NCBI GenBank assembly: GCA_002288455.1
Contig: NEUS01000029.1
Location: forward strand, 1-36,344
Reading direction: 5' to 3'
Length of the DNA stretch: 36,344 bases
DNA from: Opitutia bacterium Tous-C1TDCM
Lineage (GTDB): Bacteria; Verrucomicrobiota; Verrucomicrobiia; Opitutales; Opitutaceae
The translations under genes were made by a program, and so were the position numbers. Below are positions 1 to 9,312 of the stretch, in pieces; the first letter of the stretch is position 1, and every line of letters starts with the position of its first letter. Below the pieces are notes generated by a model. It did not search any database. It was not told where the DNA came from and was given only the letters and a program-made list of their open reading frames with translations.

Positions 1-1893
<1,893 letters not shown>

Positions 1894-1944
1894 GTCGGAT
1901 GGAAAGCGGGACAGCGGGGCTGGGTCCGGCCGCGGGCGGGCCGG

Positions 1945-1980
1945 AGAAAAGAAAACGGGACGCTCCGGCGGAGCATCCCG
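1945..1980 (-). terminator. Rho-independent terminator-like hairpin between the ccoS-like gene and ccoNO
   Basis: Read on the minus strand, GGGATGCTCC and GGAGCGTCCC pair (9 of 10) around a GCC loop and are followed by GTTTTCTTTTC. This is a good intrinsic terminator shape. It would end, or attenuate, the DUF2934/ccoS-like transcript before ccoNO, so ccoNO may need its own promoter in 1894-1944, where I see no clear one. Confidence 0.65.
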
Positions 1981-1993
1981 CGGGGCCGGCGGC

Positions 1994-2230
1994 TCAGGGC
2001 CGGAGGCAACCGGCGCAGGGCGTGCGGCGGCCTTCGCGGCAACCGCACTCGTGGCCGGCGGCGTCCGCGCGCCCGGCGGCGGCCACCCGGACGCCTTCCT
2101 CGGCGAGGGGCAGGAGCGAGTCGCGTTCAGCGCTGCTGAAGCGGCCGCGGGCGTGCTCGCGGAGGAAGAAAATCACGAACGTGAAGACGAGGCAGAGGCT
2201 GATGGAGAGGGTGAGGGGGACGACGGCCAT
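1994..2230 (-). CDS. small membrane protein, CcoS-like, with a Cys-rich tail
   Basis: A 78-residue protein with one transmembrane segment at residues 6-24, followed by FLREHARGRFSSAERDSLL. This resembles the short segment after the membrane helix in CcoS, the small cbb3 oxidase assembly factor. Its position directly upstream of ccoNO on the same strand supports a role with that oxidase. The C-terminal 20 residues are unusual: they hold four cysteines (HECGCREGRR, then CAGC), which could bind metal or a cofactor; ordinary CcoS has no such tail. The ATG at 2228-2230 has no strong ribosome-binding site. The similarity to CcoS is weak, so it could instead be an unrelated small subunit of the oxidase. 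Confidence 0.5.
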   Translation of the reverse strand: MAVVPLTLSISLCLVFTFVIFFLREHARGRFSSAERDSLLPLAEEGVRVAAAGRADAAGHECGCREGRRTPCAGCLRP

Positions 2231-2247
2231 GGGAGGGAGCTTGGGCT

Positions 2248-2306
2248 GAGTTCGGAGTTCGGAGTTTGGAGTTCAGAGTTTTGGGTTCTGAGATCGGAGT
2301 TCCGGA
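2248..2306. repeat. imperfect 7-bp tandem repeat (GAGTTNN type)
   Basis: About eight consecutive heptads of the form GAGTTCG, GAGTTCG, GAGTTTG, GAGTTCA, GAGTTTT, GGGTTCT, GAGATCG, GAGTTCC fill the gap between the ccoS-like and DUF2934 genes. Related heptad arrays occur at four other intergenic sites in the window. Confidence 0.8.
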
Positions 2307-2321
2307 GTGCGGGGACGGGAG

Positions 2322-2537
2322 TCAGGGAGAGGCGGGAATCGCGGGCGGGATCTTGCCGGCGGGCTTGCGTTTGCCGCCGCTGCGGGCGGGGCGGTGGCGG
2401 AGCAATTCTTTCGCGGCCAGCCAGTTCTCGAGGTCGCGGCCGGGGACCTGGCCGCTTTCGTGCCAGAGGAGGTAGGCGGTGTGCTGGATTTCCGCTTCGG
2501 TGGGTTCGGGGAGGTGCGGGGGGGATTTGGTTTTCAT
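2322..2537 (-). CDS. DUF2934 domain protein
   Basis: A 71-residue soluble protein. EAEIQHTAYLLWHESGQVPG and the following RDLENWLAAKELL match the DUF2934 signature (a tyrosine-rich helix, a gap, then RD.E.WL.AE.EL). The C-terminus is basic (RSGGKRKPAGK). The family is common in Verrucomicrobiota, Proteobacteria and Acidobacteria; its function is not known. The start is the ATG at 2535-2537, preceded by a clear AGGAGG with five bases between. A double-box promoter lies upstream at 2557-2619. The ccoS-like gene follows downstream on the same strand, so the two may share a transcript. Confidence 0.8.
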   Translation of the reverse strand: MKTKSPPHLPEPTEAEIQHTAYLLWHESGQVPGRDLENWLAAKELLRHRPARSGGKRKPAGKIPPAIPASP

Positions 2538-2556
2538 GGGGCCTCCTAGTGGTTTC

Positions 2557-2619
2557 AGCTTAGGCGAGACGGTTGGGCTTTGCTCCGCAGGCGTTGGCGC
2601 GCGCTGCGCATTTCTTGGG
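2557..2619 (-). promoter_or_regulatory. double-box promoter of the DUF2934 gene
   Basis: Minus-strand order: box 1 CCCAAGAAATGCG (2607-2619), box 2 GCCAACGCCTGCG (2586-2598) starting 21 bp later, a 23-bp gap, then the -10 TAAGCT (2557-2562). The leader is short and carries AGGAGG. The arrangement is the same as at ten other promoters in this window. Confidence 0.75.
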
Positions 2620-2626
2620 GCGGTGG

Positions 2627-3592
2627 TCAGGCGGCGAAGGCGAGGGTGGAGCCGGCGCGTTTCGTTTCCGGCTGGCCGTGCAAGTGTTCGCGGTGGGCGG
2701 TCGGCGATTCGCCGGTGACGCGGCGGAACACCCGGTTGAATTGCGACAGGGATTGGAAGCCGGCGGCGAAGGCGGCCTCGCTGATCCGCGTGTGCGGATT
2801 GAGGAGCATCTGCTTCGTCCGCTCGATCCGGGCGCGGGCGATGTAGTCGGTCAGGGTCAGCCCGGTGGCGGCCTTGAAGACCTTGCAGAAGTAGAAGGCG
2901 CTCATGTTGGCGGAGCGGGCGACCTGCGCGAGGGAGAGCGGTTCGGCGAGGTTGCCGGTGATGAACGCGCGGGCCTTGGTCACGGCCGGCGGCTCCGTGG
3001 CCGTCGACTTGATCATGAGCTCGTTGCTCAGCAGGGAGAGGTGCGAGGCGAAGCTGGCGAGCAGTCGGAGGACGGCGCCGTAGCGGGCTTTCGTGAGCAC
3101 GCGGGTCTCGAAGTAGGCGGTGTGGAGAGTCGAGACATCGGCGATGTCGCGCCACTTCTCGAGTTCGCCCATCGCGGTGCGGAAATTCTTTTCGGTCGGC
3201 GGGCGCAGCAGCACCTGGCCGGTCTGGAGGAAACCGATGACGGTCTCGCCGAGGCGGACCGGGACCATCGATTCGCTGAGGCCGGCGAAGCATTGCACGG
3301 TGGTGGTCGCCGTGACGGGTTGCGCTTCCATGGTGCCCTGCAGCTTGAGGCAGGCGGCGCAGGTTTTGCCGGCCTCGCCCATCAGGCCGCAGAACGAAGC
3401 GATCTGCTTGGAGCCGGAGAGCGGGGCCTGGAAGGAGCCGACGGCGCGCAAGATGAGCGGCAGGCCGGTGGCGGTTTCGAACGCTTCCTGGTAGTCGCGG
3501 AACAGATCGGAGTTCTGCAGACGGGCGACGACCTCGTGGGCGGGGTGGTCGGAGGTGCCGGTGGGGCCGGCGAGGGGGTGGGACGCATTCAT
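2627..3592 (-). CDS. AraC-family regulator with PocR sensor domain (copy 1)
   Basis: A 321-residue transcription regulator. Residues 20-190 are a PocR-type ligand/redox sensor with four cysteines in the pattern [21 protein letters not shown]. Residues 205-310 are an AraC-type double helix-turn-helix ([19 protein letters not shown], then [20 protein letters not shown]). A paralogue with the same cysteines lies at 9313-10290. It is divergent from the signalling operon at 3668 and shares a 75-bp gap with it, so it may regulate that operon or itself. The ligand is not evident from the sequence; PocR-type domains are proposed to bind small organic molecules. The ATG at 3590-3592 is used; no good ribosome-binding site is visible. 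Confidence 0.9.
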   Translation of the reverse strand: MNASHPLAGPTGTSDHPAHEVVARLQNSDLFRDYQEAFETATGLPLILRAVGSFQAPLSGSKQIASFCGLMGEAGKTCAACLKLQGTMEAQPVTATTTVQCFAGLSESMVPVRLGETVIGFLQTGQVLLRPPTEKNFRTAMGELEKWRDIADVSTLHTAYFETRVLTKARYGAVLRLLASFASHLSLLSNELMIKSTATEPPAVTKARAFITGNLAEPLSLAQVARSANMSAFYFCKVFKAATGLTLTDYIARARIERTKQMLLNPHTRISEAAFAAGFQSLSQFNRVFRRVTGESPTAHREHLHGQPETKRAGSTLAFAA

Positions 3593-3601
3593 TGCGCAGC
3601 C

Positions 3602-3630
3602 AGAATAGCGGCTTATGCGGCGCGATGTAA
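3602..3630 (-). promoter_or_regulatory. possible promoter of AraC/PocR copy 1
   Basis: On the minus strand TTACAT (3625-3630) and TATTCT (3602-3607) lie 17 bp apart, nine bases before the ATG. The -35 match is poor, and the double-box motif is absent. Confidence 0.3.
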
Positions 3631-3667
3631 TTGGGGCCCCGCCGACTTCTCGCTAAAGGATTTCCCT

Positions 3668-4954
3668 ATGACGGCGCGCGGGGGCGTTCTCCGCGCTTGC
3701 CCGCGGCGGCGGCGCGCCAACGCTGGCGGCGTGTCATCCCCAACCGATCCCCATGCCGGCGAGCACCTTCGGCTCCAGGAAGAGTTCCGGGCCGCGCTGA
3801 AGGAATTGCACGACGTGAAGGCGGCGCTCGACGAGCATTCGATCGTCGCGATCACCGATGCCGCCGGGAAAATCACCTATGTGAACGACAAATTCTGCGC
3901 CATCTCGCGGTACGCGCGGGAGGAATTGATCGGTCAGGATCACCGGATCATCAATTCGGGGTACCACGGCCGGGAGTTTTTCCGCGAGGTGTGGGCGACG
4001 ATCGGGCGCGGCCGCGTCTGGCGCGGGGAGATCAAAAACCGCGCGAAGGACGGCACGCTGTACTGGGTCGAGACGACGATTTTCCCGTTTTTGGCGGCCG
4101 ACGGCAAACCGCGGCAATACGTCGCGATCCGCACGGACATCACGACGCGCAAGGCCAACGAGGAGGAATTGAACCGGGTGGCGGCGGAGCTCGCGGAAAA
4201 AAACAAGGAGCTCGAGGCCATCGTCTACACGGTGTCGCACGACCTGCGGTCCCCGCTCGTCAACGTGCAGGGCTTCGGCAAACAGCTCAACCGGGCGTGC
4301 GCCGCGATCCGCGCCGCGGCCGCGGCGGCCGGTCCGGAAGGCGCGGTGCCGGCGGCGGCGTTGCGGCAGCCGGTCGACGTCGCGATTCCGCAGGCCCTTA
4401 AATTCATCAACGCCGGCGTGGCGAAAATGGAAACGTTGCTCGCGGGCCTGTTGCGCTACTCGCGGCTCGGCCGTGTGGCTTTGACGATCCGGCCGCTCAA
4501 CATCCAGGGCATGATGGCGGACATTGTCGCGGCGATGAAATTCCAGCTCGACGAGGCGGGGGCGGAGGTGGCCGTCGAGGCGTTGCCGACCTGTCTCGGC
4601 GACGTGGGGCAGACCAACCAGGTTTTCGCGAACCTCGTGGACAACGCGCTCAAGTACCGGGACCCGGCGCGCCCGCTCCGGGTGCGGGTGACCGGCCGCG
4701 TCGAGGCCGGGCAGGCGATCTACGCGGTGAGCGACAACGGCGTGGGCATCGCGGCGGAGCACCAGGGCAAGATCTTCGATATCTTCCACCGCCTGAATCC
4801 CGAGGCGAGTGCCGGCGAGGGACTCGGGCTGACGATCGCGCAGCGGGTGCTGGAACGGCAGAAAGGCCGGATTTGGATTGAGAGCCGTCCGGGCGAAGGT
4901 TCGTCTTTCTTTGTCGCCTTGCCGGCCGTAGAGTCCGCCGCTCCCACCGCATGA
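3668..4954 (+). CDS. PAS-domain sensor histidine kinase
   Basis: A 428-residue soluble kinase without transmembrane segments. A PAS domain spans residues 52-162 ([19 protein letters not shown] through [12 protein letters not shown]). A HisKA domain follows with phosphoacceptor H191 (VSHDLRSPL), then an HATPase domain with N-box [11 protein letters not shown]1 VSDNGVGI, F-box IFDIFHRL and G2 [10 protein letters not shown]. It is of the phytochrome/bacteriophytochrome-associated kinase type but has no GAF/PHY region, so it senses an intracellular signal through PAS. The ATG at 3668 was chosen because AAAGGA lies seven bases upstream; a GTG at 3731 is a shorter alternative. It overlaps the next gene by ATGA, so the phosphotransfer partner is very probably the single-domain regulator that follows. 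Confidence 0.9.
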   Translation: MTARGGVLRACPRRRRANAGGVSSPTDPHAGEHLRLQEEFRAALKELHDVKAALDEHSIVAITDAAGKITYVNDKFCAISRYAREELIGQDHRIINSGYHGREFFREVWATIGRGRVWRGEIKNRAKDGTLYWVETTIFPFLAADGKPRQYVAIRTDITTRKANEEELNRVAAELAEKNKELEAIVYTVSHDLRSPLVNVQGFGKQLNRACAAIRAAAAAAGPEGAVPAAALRQPVDVAIPQALKFINAGVAKMETLLAGLLRYSRLGRVALTIRPLNIQGMMADIVAAMKFQLDEAGAEVAVEALPTCLGDVGQTNQVFANLVDNALKYRDPARPLRVRVTGRVEAGQAIYAVSDNGVGIAAEHQGKIFDIFHRLNPEASAGEGLGLTIAQRVLERQKGRIWIESRPGEGSSFFVALPAVESAAPTA

Positions 4955-5394
4955 ACCAAGCCGCCATCGTCCCCACCATCCTCATCGCCGACGACGACGA
5001 GGGGCACGCGATTTTGATCCGCGAGAATCTCGAGGCGGCGGGCCTGCCCAACCCGATTCTGCATTTCCGCGACGGGCAGGCGATTCTCGACTTCTTCGCG
5101 CGGCTGCCCTCGGCCGATTTGCCCGCGACCTACCTGGTGCTCCTCGATATCCGCATGCCCAAGGTCGACGGCATCGAGGTGCTGCGGAGGCTGAAGGCCG
5201 ATCCGGAGCTGTGCAAACTGCCGGTCATCATGCTCACGACGACCGACGACACCCGCGAGGTCGAGCGGTGCTACGAACTCGGCTGCAACGTCTACATCCA
5301 GAAACCGGTCGACTACGACCGTTTCGCCGAAGCGATCCGGCGCCTCGGGCTCTTCGTTTCCCTGTTCGTTTTGCCCCCGGTCTGCTCCCACTGA
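4951..5394 (+). CDS. single-domain response regulator (Rcp1-like)
   Basis: A 147-residue CheY-like receiver without an output domain. It has the acidic cluster D14-D16, phosphorylation site D66 ([10 protein letters not shown]), T96 and K118 (IQKPVD). The extended loop between helix 2 and strand 3 and the [11 protein letters not shown] motif resemble regulators paired with phytochrome-type kinases. Its start overlaps the kinase stop by four bases. The hydrophobic C-terminal tail ([10 protein letters not shown]) replaces the usual end of the receiver's last helix. As it lacks DNA-binding or catalytic output, it probably acts by protein contact or phosphorelay, perhaps with the next gene. Confidence 0.9.
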   Translation: MNQAAIVPTILIADDDEGHAILIRENLEAAGLPNPILHFRDGQAILDFFARLPSADLPATYLVLLDIRMPKVDGIEVLRRLKADPELCKLPVIMLTTTDDTREVERCYELGCNVYIQKPVDYDRFAEAIRRLGLFVSLFVLPPVCSH

Positions 5395-5399
5395 GCGCC

Positions 5400-6458
5400 G
5401 TGCCTGCCCCCGCGTCCCCGCCGCGCATTCTCGTCGTCGACGACGACGAAGGTTTGCTGATTCTCATGGCGGAGACGCTGCGGGCGGAGGAGTTCGAGGT
5501 GACGACGGCGGTCTCGGCGCAAGCGGCGCGGGCCGAGCTGGCCGCCGCGCCGCCGGACCTGATGATTCTGGATCTGAAGCTGCCGGACGGCGCCGGGCCC
5601 GGGTTGGTCGCCGACTTGCAGCGCGACCGCGAGCCGGTGCCGTTCGTGGTCGTGACGGGGCAGGGCGACCAGAAGGTCGCGGTGGAAGTGATGAAACAGG
5701 GCGCGCTCGACTACGTGATGAAGGATACGGCGCTGCTCGATCTGCTGCCCGCCGTGGTGCGCCGCGCGCTCGCCGGCGTGCACGCGGAACGCGCGCTGGC
5801 GGCCGCGCAGGCGGAGCAGAAACGGCTCGAGCGGGAAATCATCGCGGTGAGCGAACGCGAGCGCCACAGCATCGGCGCGGATCTGCACGACAATCTCGGC
5901 CAGCAACTCACGGCGCTCGAACTGATGTGCACGATGCTGAAGGAAGACGCCGCGGGCAACGCGCCGCTCGCGGCCGGGCTCGAGCGGATGTGCCGGATGC
6001 TGCGGGAGGCGATCATGCAGACGCGGTTTCTCGCCCGCGGCCTCGTGCCGGTCGGCGAGGATCCCGATGCGCTGCACATCGGCCTGGCCGCGCTGGCGGA
6101 GCGCACGAACAGCCTGCGGGGCGTGCGCTGCCGTTTCAAAACGAGCGGCGCGACCACGTTTCCCGATCCCTTCCGGGCCGGCCACCTCTACCGCATCGCC
6201 CAGGAAGCGGTGAACAACGCGCTCAAGCACGCGAAGGCCGGCGAAGTCGTCATCACCCTCGCGCAGACGGACCGGGAGCTCTGGCTTGAAATCGCCGACG
6301 ACGGCGTCGGTATGCCCAAGGCCAAGGCCGCCGTGCCGCCCGGCATCGGCCTGGGAGTGATGCGGCATCGGGCCAACGTCATCGGCGCCGAGCTGGAGCT
6401 CGGGCCCACGCGGGGCGGCGGGGTCACGATTCGTTGCCGCCTTTCCCTGTCCCCATGA
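5400..6458 (+). CDS. hybrid receiver-histidine kinase (REC plus NarX/DegS-type kinase)
   Basis: A 352-residue protein with an N-terminal receiver (D58 in LMILDLKLPDG, K108 in YVMKDT), a short helical linker (residues 125-150) and a HisKA_3 dimerisation region with H163 (RERHSIGADLHDNLGQQL). An HATPase follows (IAQEAVNNALKHAKAG, ADDGVGM, GIGLGVMRHRA). The receiver lies in front of the kinase, so kinase activity should depend on upstream phosphorylation instead of direct ligand binding. The start is a GTG at 5400, five bases after the previous stop; the frame continues further upstream only through another gene. It overlaps the next gene by ATGA, and HisKA_3 kinases pair with LuxR-type regulators, exactly what follows. 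Confidence 0.9.
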   Translation: MPAPASPPRILVVDDDEGLLILMAETLRAEEFEVTTAVSAQAARAELAAAPPDLMILDLKLPDGAGPGLVADLQRDREPVPFVVVTGQGDQKVAVEVMKQGALDYVMKDTALLDLLPAVVRRALAGVHAERALAAAQAEQKRLEREIIAVSERERHSIGADLHDNLGQQLTALELMCTMLKEDAAGNAPLAAGLERMCRMLREAIMQTRFLARGLVPVGEDPDALHIGLAALAERTNSLRGVRCRFKTSGATTFPDPFRAGHLYRIAQEAVNNALKHAKAGEVVITLAQTDRELWLEIADDGVGMPKAKAAVPPGIGLGVMRHRANVIGAELELGPTRGGGVTIRCRLSLSP

Positions 6459-7159
6459 AAAAAAGCCCGTCCGCGTCCCCGGCCAAGCCCGTCTCCGCCC
6501 CGGCCAAGAAGCGCGTCCTGTTGGTCGACGACCATCCGTTCATGCGCGTCGGCCTCGCGGCGCTGATCGAACGGCAGCCGGACCTGATCATCTGCGGCGA
6601 GGCGGGCAATCCGACGGAGGCGTTCCGGGAAGTCGAAGCCACCCGGCCGGATCTGGTCCTGACGGATCTCACGATGCCGGGGCGCAGCGGACTCGAGTTC
6701 ATCAAGGACCTGCTGGCCGCGGCACCGGGCCTTTCGGTGCTCGTGATTTCGATGCACGACGAAGCGGTCTATGCGGAACGCGCGTTGCGCGCGGGGGCGC
6801 GGGGCTACATCATGAAGGAAGCCGGCGGCGAGCGGCTGATGACGGCGATCCGCCAGGTGCTCCGCGGCGAAGTCTATGTCAGTCCGGCCATGTCGGCCCG
6901 CCTGCTCGAAGGTCTGGCCGGCGAGCGGCCGCGCGGTTCGAGTTCGCCGATCAAGAAACTGTCCGACCGGGAGTTCGAGGTGTTCCAGCTCATCGGCCAG
7001 GGCAAGAGCACGCGCGACGTCGCGGAGCAGCTGCACCTCAGTCCCAAGACGGTCGATGTGCACCGCGCGAACATCAAAGAGAAGCTGGAACTCCGCGACG
7101 CCACGGCGCTGATCCGGCACGCCGTGCGCTGGGTCGAGACGCAGCAACTCGGCCCGTAA
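6455..7159 (+). CDS. NarL/LuxR-family response regulator
   Basis: A 234-residue DNA-binding regulator. Its receiver has D25-D26 (LLVDDHPFMR), phosphoacceptor D71 (VLTDLTMPGRSG) and a conserved lysine (YIMKEAGG). A LuxR-type helix-turn-helix occupies about residues 165-228 (LSDREFEVFQLIGQGKS, then LSPKTVDVHRANIKEKL). It begins with a poly-Lys/Ser/Pro extension of about 18 residues. The ATG at 6455 overlaps the stop of the hybrid kinase, which is its likely phosphodonor. It is the DNA-binding output of the four-gene cascade. No target sites can be assigned. Confidence 0.92.
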   Translation: MKKSPSASPAKPVSAPAKKRVLLVDDHPFMRVGLAALIERQPDLIICGEAGNPTEAFREVEATRPDLVLTDLTMPGRSGLEFIKDLLAAAPGLSVLVISMHDEAVYAERALRAGARGYIMKEAGGERLMTAIRQVLRGEVYVSPAMSARLLEGLAGERPRGSSSPIKKLSDREFEVFQLIGQGKSTRDVAEQLHLSPKTVDVHRANIKEKLELRDATALIRHAVRWVETQQLGP

Positions 7160-7160
7160 A

Positions 7161-7184
7161 GGCAGGCGGCGGCGGCCGCTTGCC
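7161..7184 (+). terminator. stem-loop after the signalling operon
   Basis: GGCAGGCGGC and GCCGCTTGCC pair (one G-T pair) around a four-base loop, directly after the stop of the LuxR-type regulator. No U-run follows, so it may be a weak or Rho-assisted end. Its last three bases touch the first box of the next promoter. Confidence 0.3.
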
Positions 7185-7244
7185 AACCCATGCGCAATCC
7201 CAGCCAACGGGCGCGGAGCGACCCCGGGCGATTTTCCGTAGGCT
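7182..7244 (+). promoter_or_regulatory. double-box promoter of the Cys-rich 163-residue gene
   Basis: Box 1 GCCAACCCATGCG (7182-7194), box 2 GCCAACGGGCGCG (7203-7215) at 21 bp, a 23-bp gap, and the -10 TAGGCT (7239-7244). The ATG follows after six bases (GGAGAC), so transcription should start at or within a base or two of the start codon. Confidence 0.75.
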
Positions 7245-7250
7245 GGAGAC

Positions 7251-7742
7251 ATGCAAGAGGAGCTCCTGACCGCACTGCGTTCTCGCCGTCCGAAAATCCG
7301 GGAGCGATGGGCCGACTTGCTGCATGCGGAACGCGCGGCCACGCCGCTCGGCAATCCCGACGCGCTCGTGCACCTGATCGATTGGACGCTCGACGAGATC
7401 GAGCGGGCGCTGCTCCAGCCGGCGACCCGCAAACGGATTCTGCGCCGGACGGCGGCCGTCGACTACCGCCACGAATGTCCCTGCGGGCGCAATCCCTTGC
7501 TCGGCTACTTTGCCGCGGCCGAACAGGCTTTGCAGGAGGGCATGATTTTGGTGCAGGCCGCGACGCCGGGCCTCGATGCGATCGGCCGCGATGCCTCCTT
7601 CGAGGAGCTGCAGCAGGTGCTGAACTCCATTGCGCGGCGCGAGATCGAAGCCTTCTGCGGCGTGTGCCAATTCCGGACCCGGGCGCCGGACCGCAACGAA
7701 TGCACCGTCGGCGGACCCTTGCCGGCGTTCGTGCACACCTGA
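7251..7742 (+). CDS. unknown Cys-rich protein with possible RsbRD-like N-terminus
   Basis: A 163-residue soluble protein that I cannot name. Residues 1-60 (ELLTALRSRRPKIRERWADL, then a helical stretch) look like the helical N-terminal region of RsbR-type sensors. The second half carries H75, C76 and C78 (RHECPCGRNP) and C136, C139 and C151 (FCGVCQFRT, NECTVGG), a spacing suitable for binding a metal ion or Fe-S cluster. It is transcribed alone from a double-box promoter and is convergent with the monoheme gene. A redox- or metal-sensing role is inference only. The ATG at 7251 is six bases after the predicted -10, and no Shine-Dalgarno is needed if the transcript is leaderless. Confidence 0.7.
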   Translation: MQEELLTALRSRRPKIRERWADLLHAERAATPLGNPDALVHLIDWTLDEIERALLQPATRKRILRRTAAVDYRHECPCGRNPLLGYFAAAEQALQEGMILVQAATPGLDAIGRDASFEELQQVLNSIARREIEAFCGVCQFRTRAPDRNECTVGGPLPAFVHT

Positions 7743-7757
7743 GCCGGCAGGGTGCAG

Positions 7758-7786
7758 TCGAGGGTTGAAAGTTGTCGGTTGAAAGA
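7758..7786. repeat. 7-bp tandem repeat (TTGAAAG type), short copy
   Basis: Heptads TCGAGGG, TTGAAAG, TTGTCGG, TTGAAAG lie between two convergent genes. They are related to the arrays at 14056 and 20661; the 90 bases that follow also show weak similarity to the same regions (a GCAGCC and GAACCG segment). Confidence 0.6.
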
Positions 7787-7831
7787 CCGGGCCGACGGAG
7801 GCGCGGAAAACCTGGCCGCAGCCCGCAACCC

Positions 7832-7851
7832 GCGGAACCGAACGGTTCCGC
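7832..7851. terminator. perfect inverted repeat between convergent genes
   Basis: GCGGAACCG and CGGTTCCGC pair perfectly around AA. It lies in the gap between the convergent Cys-rich and monoheme genes and could end transcription from either side, but there is no U-run, so this is only a possible terminator. Confidence 0.35.
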
Positions 7852-7935
7852 TTCCGACCGTCAGCCACGCTGCCGCAACTGCGTGAGTTCGGCCGGGCCG
7901 GCGTATCCGGACTGTCGTGACAACGGGACCCGCGG

Positions 7936-9252
7936 TCAGCGGGCCGCGGCCCCGAACCGGGCCCGGAATTCCGGGTGCGTGGCGAGGAGGATTTCCCGGA
8001 TCCGCGCCTTTTCGCCGGCCGGGAGATAGGCGTAGCGGTCGCCGGGGTCCTCGCCCCGGAGGGCGGCGTCGAGGCGGTCGAGAATCCGCGCCAGCAGCGG
8101 CGGCGGCAGCGCGCGGAACATCGGCGAATAGATGAGATAGCTGCACCGTTGGGCGAAGAGGCGGTCCTTGAGATCGAGGTCCTTCAGCGAGCGGCCGTGC
8201 GGGCCGCGCGGGGCGCCGGCGGCGAACGCGGTGCGGAAGGCGGCGTGGCCTTCCATTCCCGCGGGCAACGCGGCCTCGCCGCGGAAGAGCAGGCGGTCGA
8301 CGACGTTTTCCACGGCGCCGGCGAAGACGCTGCGGACGCTGTCGTAGGCCGGTTCGTCGGTCTTGGGCTCCTTGAAGGTCTGCTGCAGCGAATGCTGGTA
8401 GTGCAGCATCCGGCGCGCGGAAAAGGCGGCGCGGGTGAGCGCGTTCTGCATTGCGGTCTGGTGTTCGTAAACGGCGAGCGCGACGACGTCGCTGGTCGCC
8501 GCGAGGTAGTCGCCCGGATCGAAGAAGGCGGACAGCTCGTCGGGCCGGCCGGCGTGCGGTTGGAAGACAAGGGCGTCGCCTTGCTCGCGGCCGAAGGCGT
8601 TGCCGCGGTGCTCGAGGGTGCCGCGGTAGCCGGTGACGTACCAGCCGCCCCAGCGTTGGTCGTAGGGCGTCTGGTCGTCGACGACGACGCTGCCGTGGCG
8701 CAGGAGGGGTTCGCCGTTCTCGGCCGGGAACACGGAGCGTACGAACAAACCGGGTACATCGCGGACGAAGGTGCCGCCGTGGCAACGGAGGCAATCGGCG
8801 TCGCGCTCGATGCGGGCGGGGCGGGCCGGCAGGCCGGTGGTGTCGACGGCGTAGAAGACGGGCCCGAGTTGGGCGTCGACGGTGGCGACTTCGATCAGGC
8901 CGCCCGGGACCCACCCGATCGTGGTCGTATCCGAAAAGTAGAGCGCGCGGGGCCGGCTCGGGCGGATGCGGCCGCGTTGGAGACTGGTTTTCGAGAAGAC
9001 CAGCATCTGGCTCGCCGCCGGGACGCCGAAGGCGTCGAGCACCGCACGGAGCACCTCGCGGCCCGTGCCGCCCAGCGCGATTTCGCCGGCGGCGAGACGC
9101 CGCTGGAACTGCGTCATGGCATCGTCCGGCGCCGTGGTCGAATAGCTCACCGGCGGTTGTTCGTAGTCGGGGAGCGATTGCGCGGAGACCGCGCCGGCGC
9201 CGAGGGCGCAGAGCAGGGAACCGAGCAGCAGGCGCAAGGGCGGGCGGGGCAT
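7936..9252 (-). CDS. exported monoheme c-type protein of unknown function
   Basis: A 438-residue periplasmic protein. Residues 1-24 are a signal peptide (LLLGSLLCALGAGAVSA). One CXXCH lies at residues 154-158 (ADCLRCHGG), inside a large domain without other recognisable motifs; conserved-looking blocks are RALYFSDTTTIGWVPGG, GPVFYAVDT and YDQRWGGWYVTGYRG. The protein is far longer than a simple electron carrier, so the haem may be catalytic or structural. I do not recognise a named enzyme. It is a single gene with an FNR-type site centred about 41.5 bp before the predicted start of transcription, which suggests induction under low oxygen. It is convergent with the Cys-rich gene and follows AraC/PocR copy 2 on the same strand. 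Confidence 0.75.
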   Translation of the reverse strand: MPRPPLRLLLGSLLCALGAGAVSAQSLPDYEQPPVSYSTTAPDDAMTQFQRRLAAGEIALGGTGREVLRAVLDAFGVPAASQMLVFSKTSLQRGRIRPSRPRALYFSDTTTIGWVPGGLIEVATVDAQLGPVFYAVDTTGLPARPARIERDADCLRCHGGTFVRDVPGLFVRSVFPAENGEPLLRHGSVVVDDQTPYDQRWGGWYVTGYRGTLEHRGNAFGREQGDALVFQPHAGRPDELSAFFDPGDYLAATSDVVALAVYEHQTAMQNALTRAAFSARRMLHYQHSLQQTFKEPKTDEPAYDSVRSVFAGAVENVVDRLLFRGEAALPAGMEGHAAFRTAFAAGAPRGPHGRSLKDLDLKDRLFAQRCSYLIYSPMFRALPPPLLARILDRLDAALRGEDPGDRYAYLPAGEKARIREILLATHPEFRARFGAAAR

Positions 9253-9257
9253 GGACG

Positions 9258-9299
9258 AAGGTAGCCGGCGAGACGGCCCGCCGCCTTGATGCGGGTCAA
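9258..9299 (-). promoter_or_regulatory. FNR/CRP-type site and -10 of the monoheme gene
   Basis: On the minus strand TTGACCCGCATCAA (9286-9299) matches the FNR/ANR consensus TTGAT-N4-ATCAA at nine of ten defined bases. A -10 TACCTT (9258-9263) follows, ending five bases before the ATG. If transcription starts at the ATG, the site is centred near -41.5, the classic position for class II activation. Confidence 0.65.
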
Positions 9300-9312
9300 G
9301 CCCCGGCGGAAT

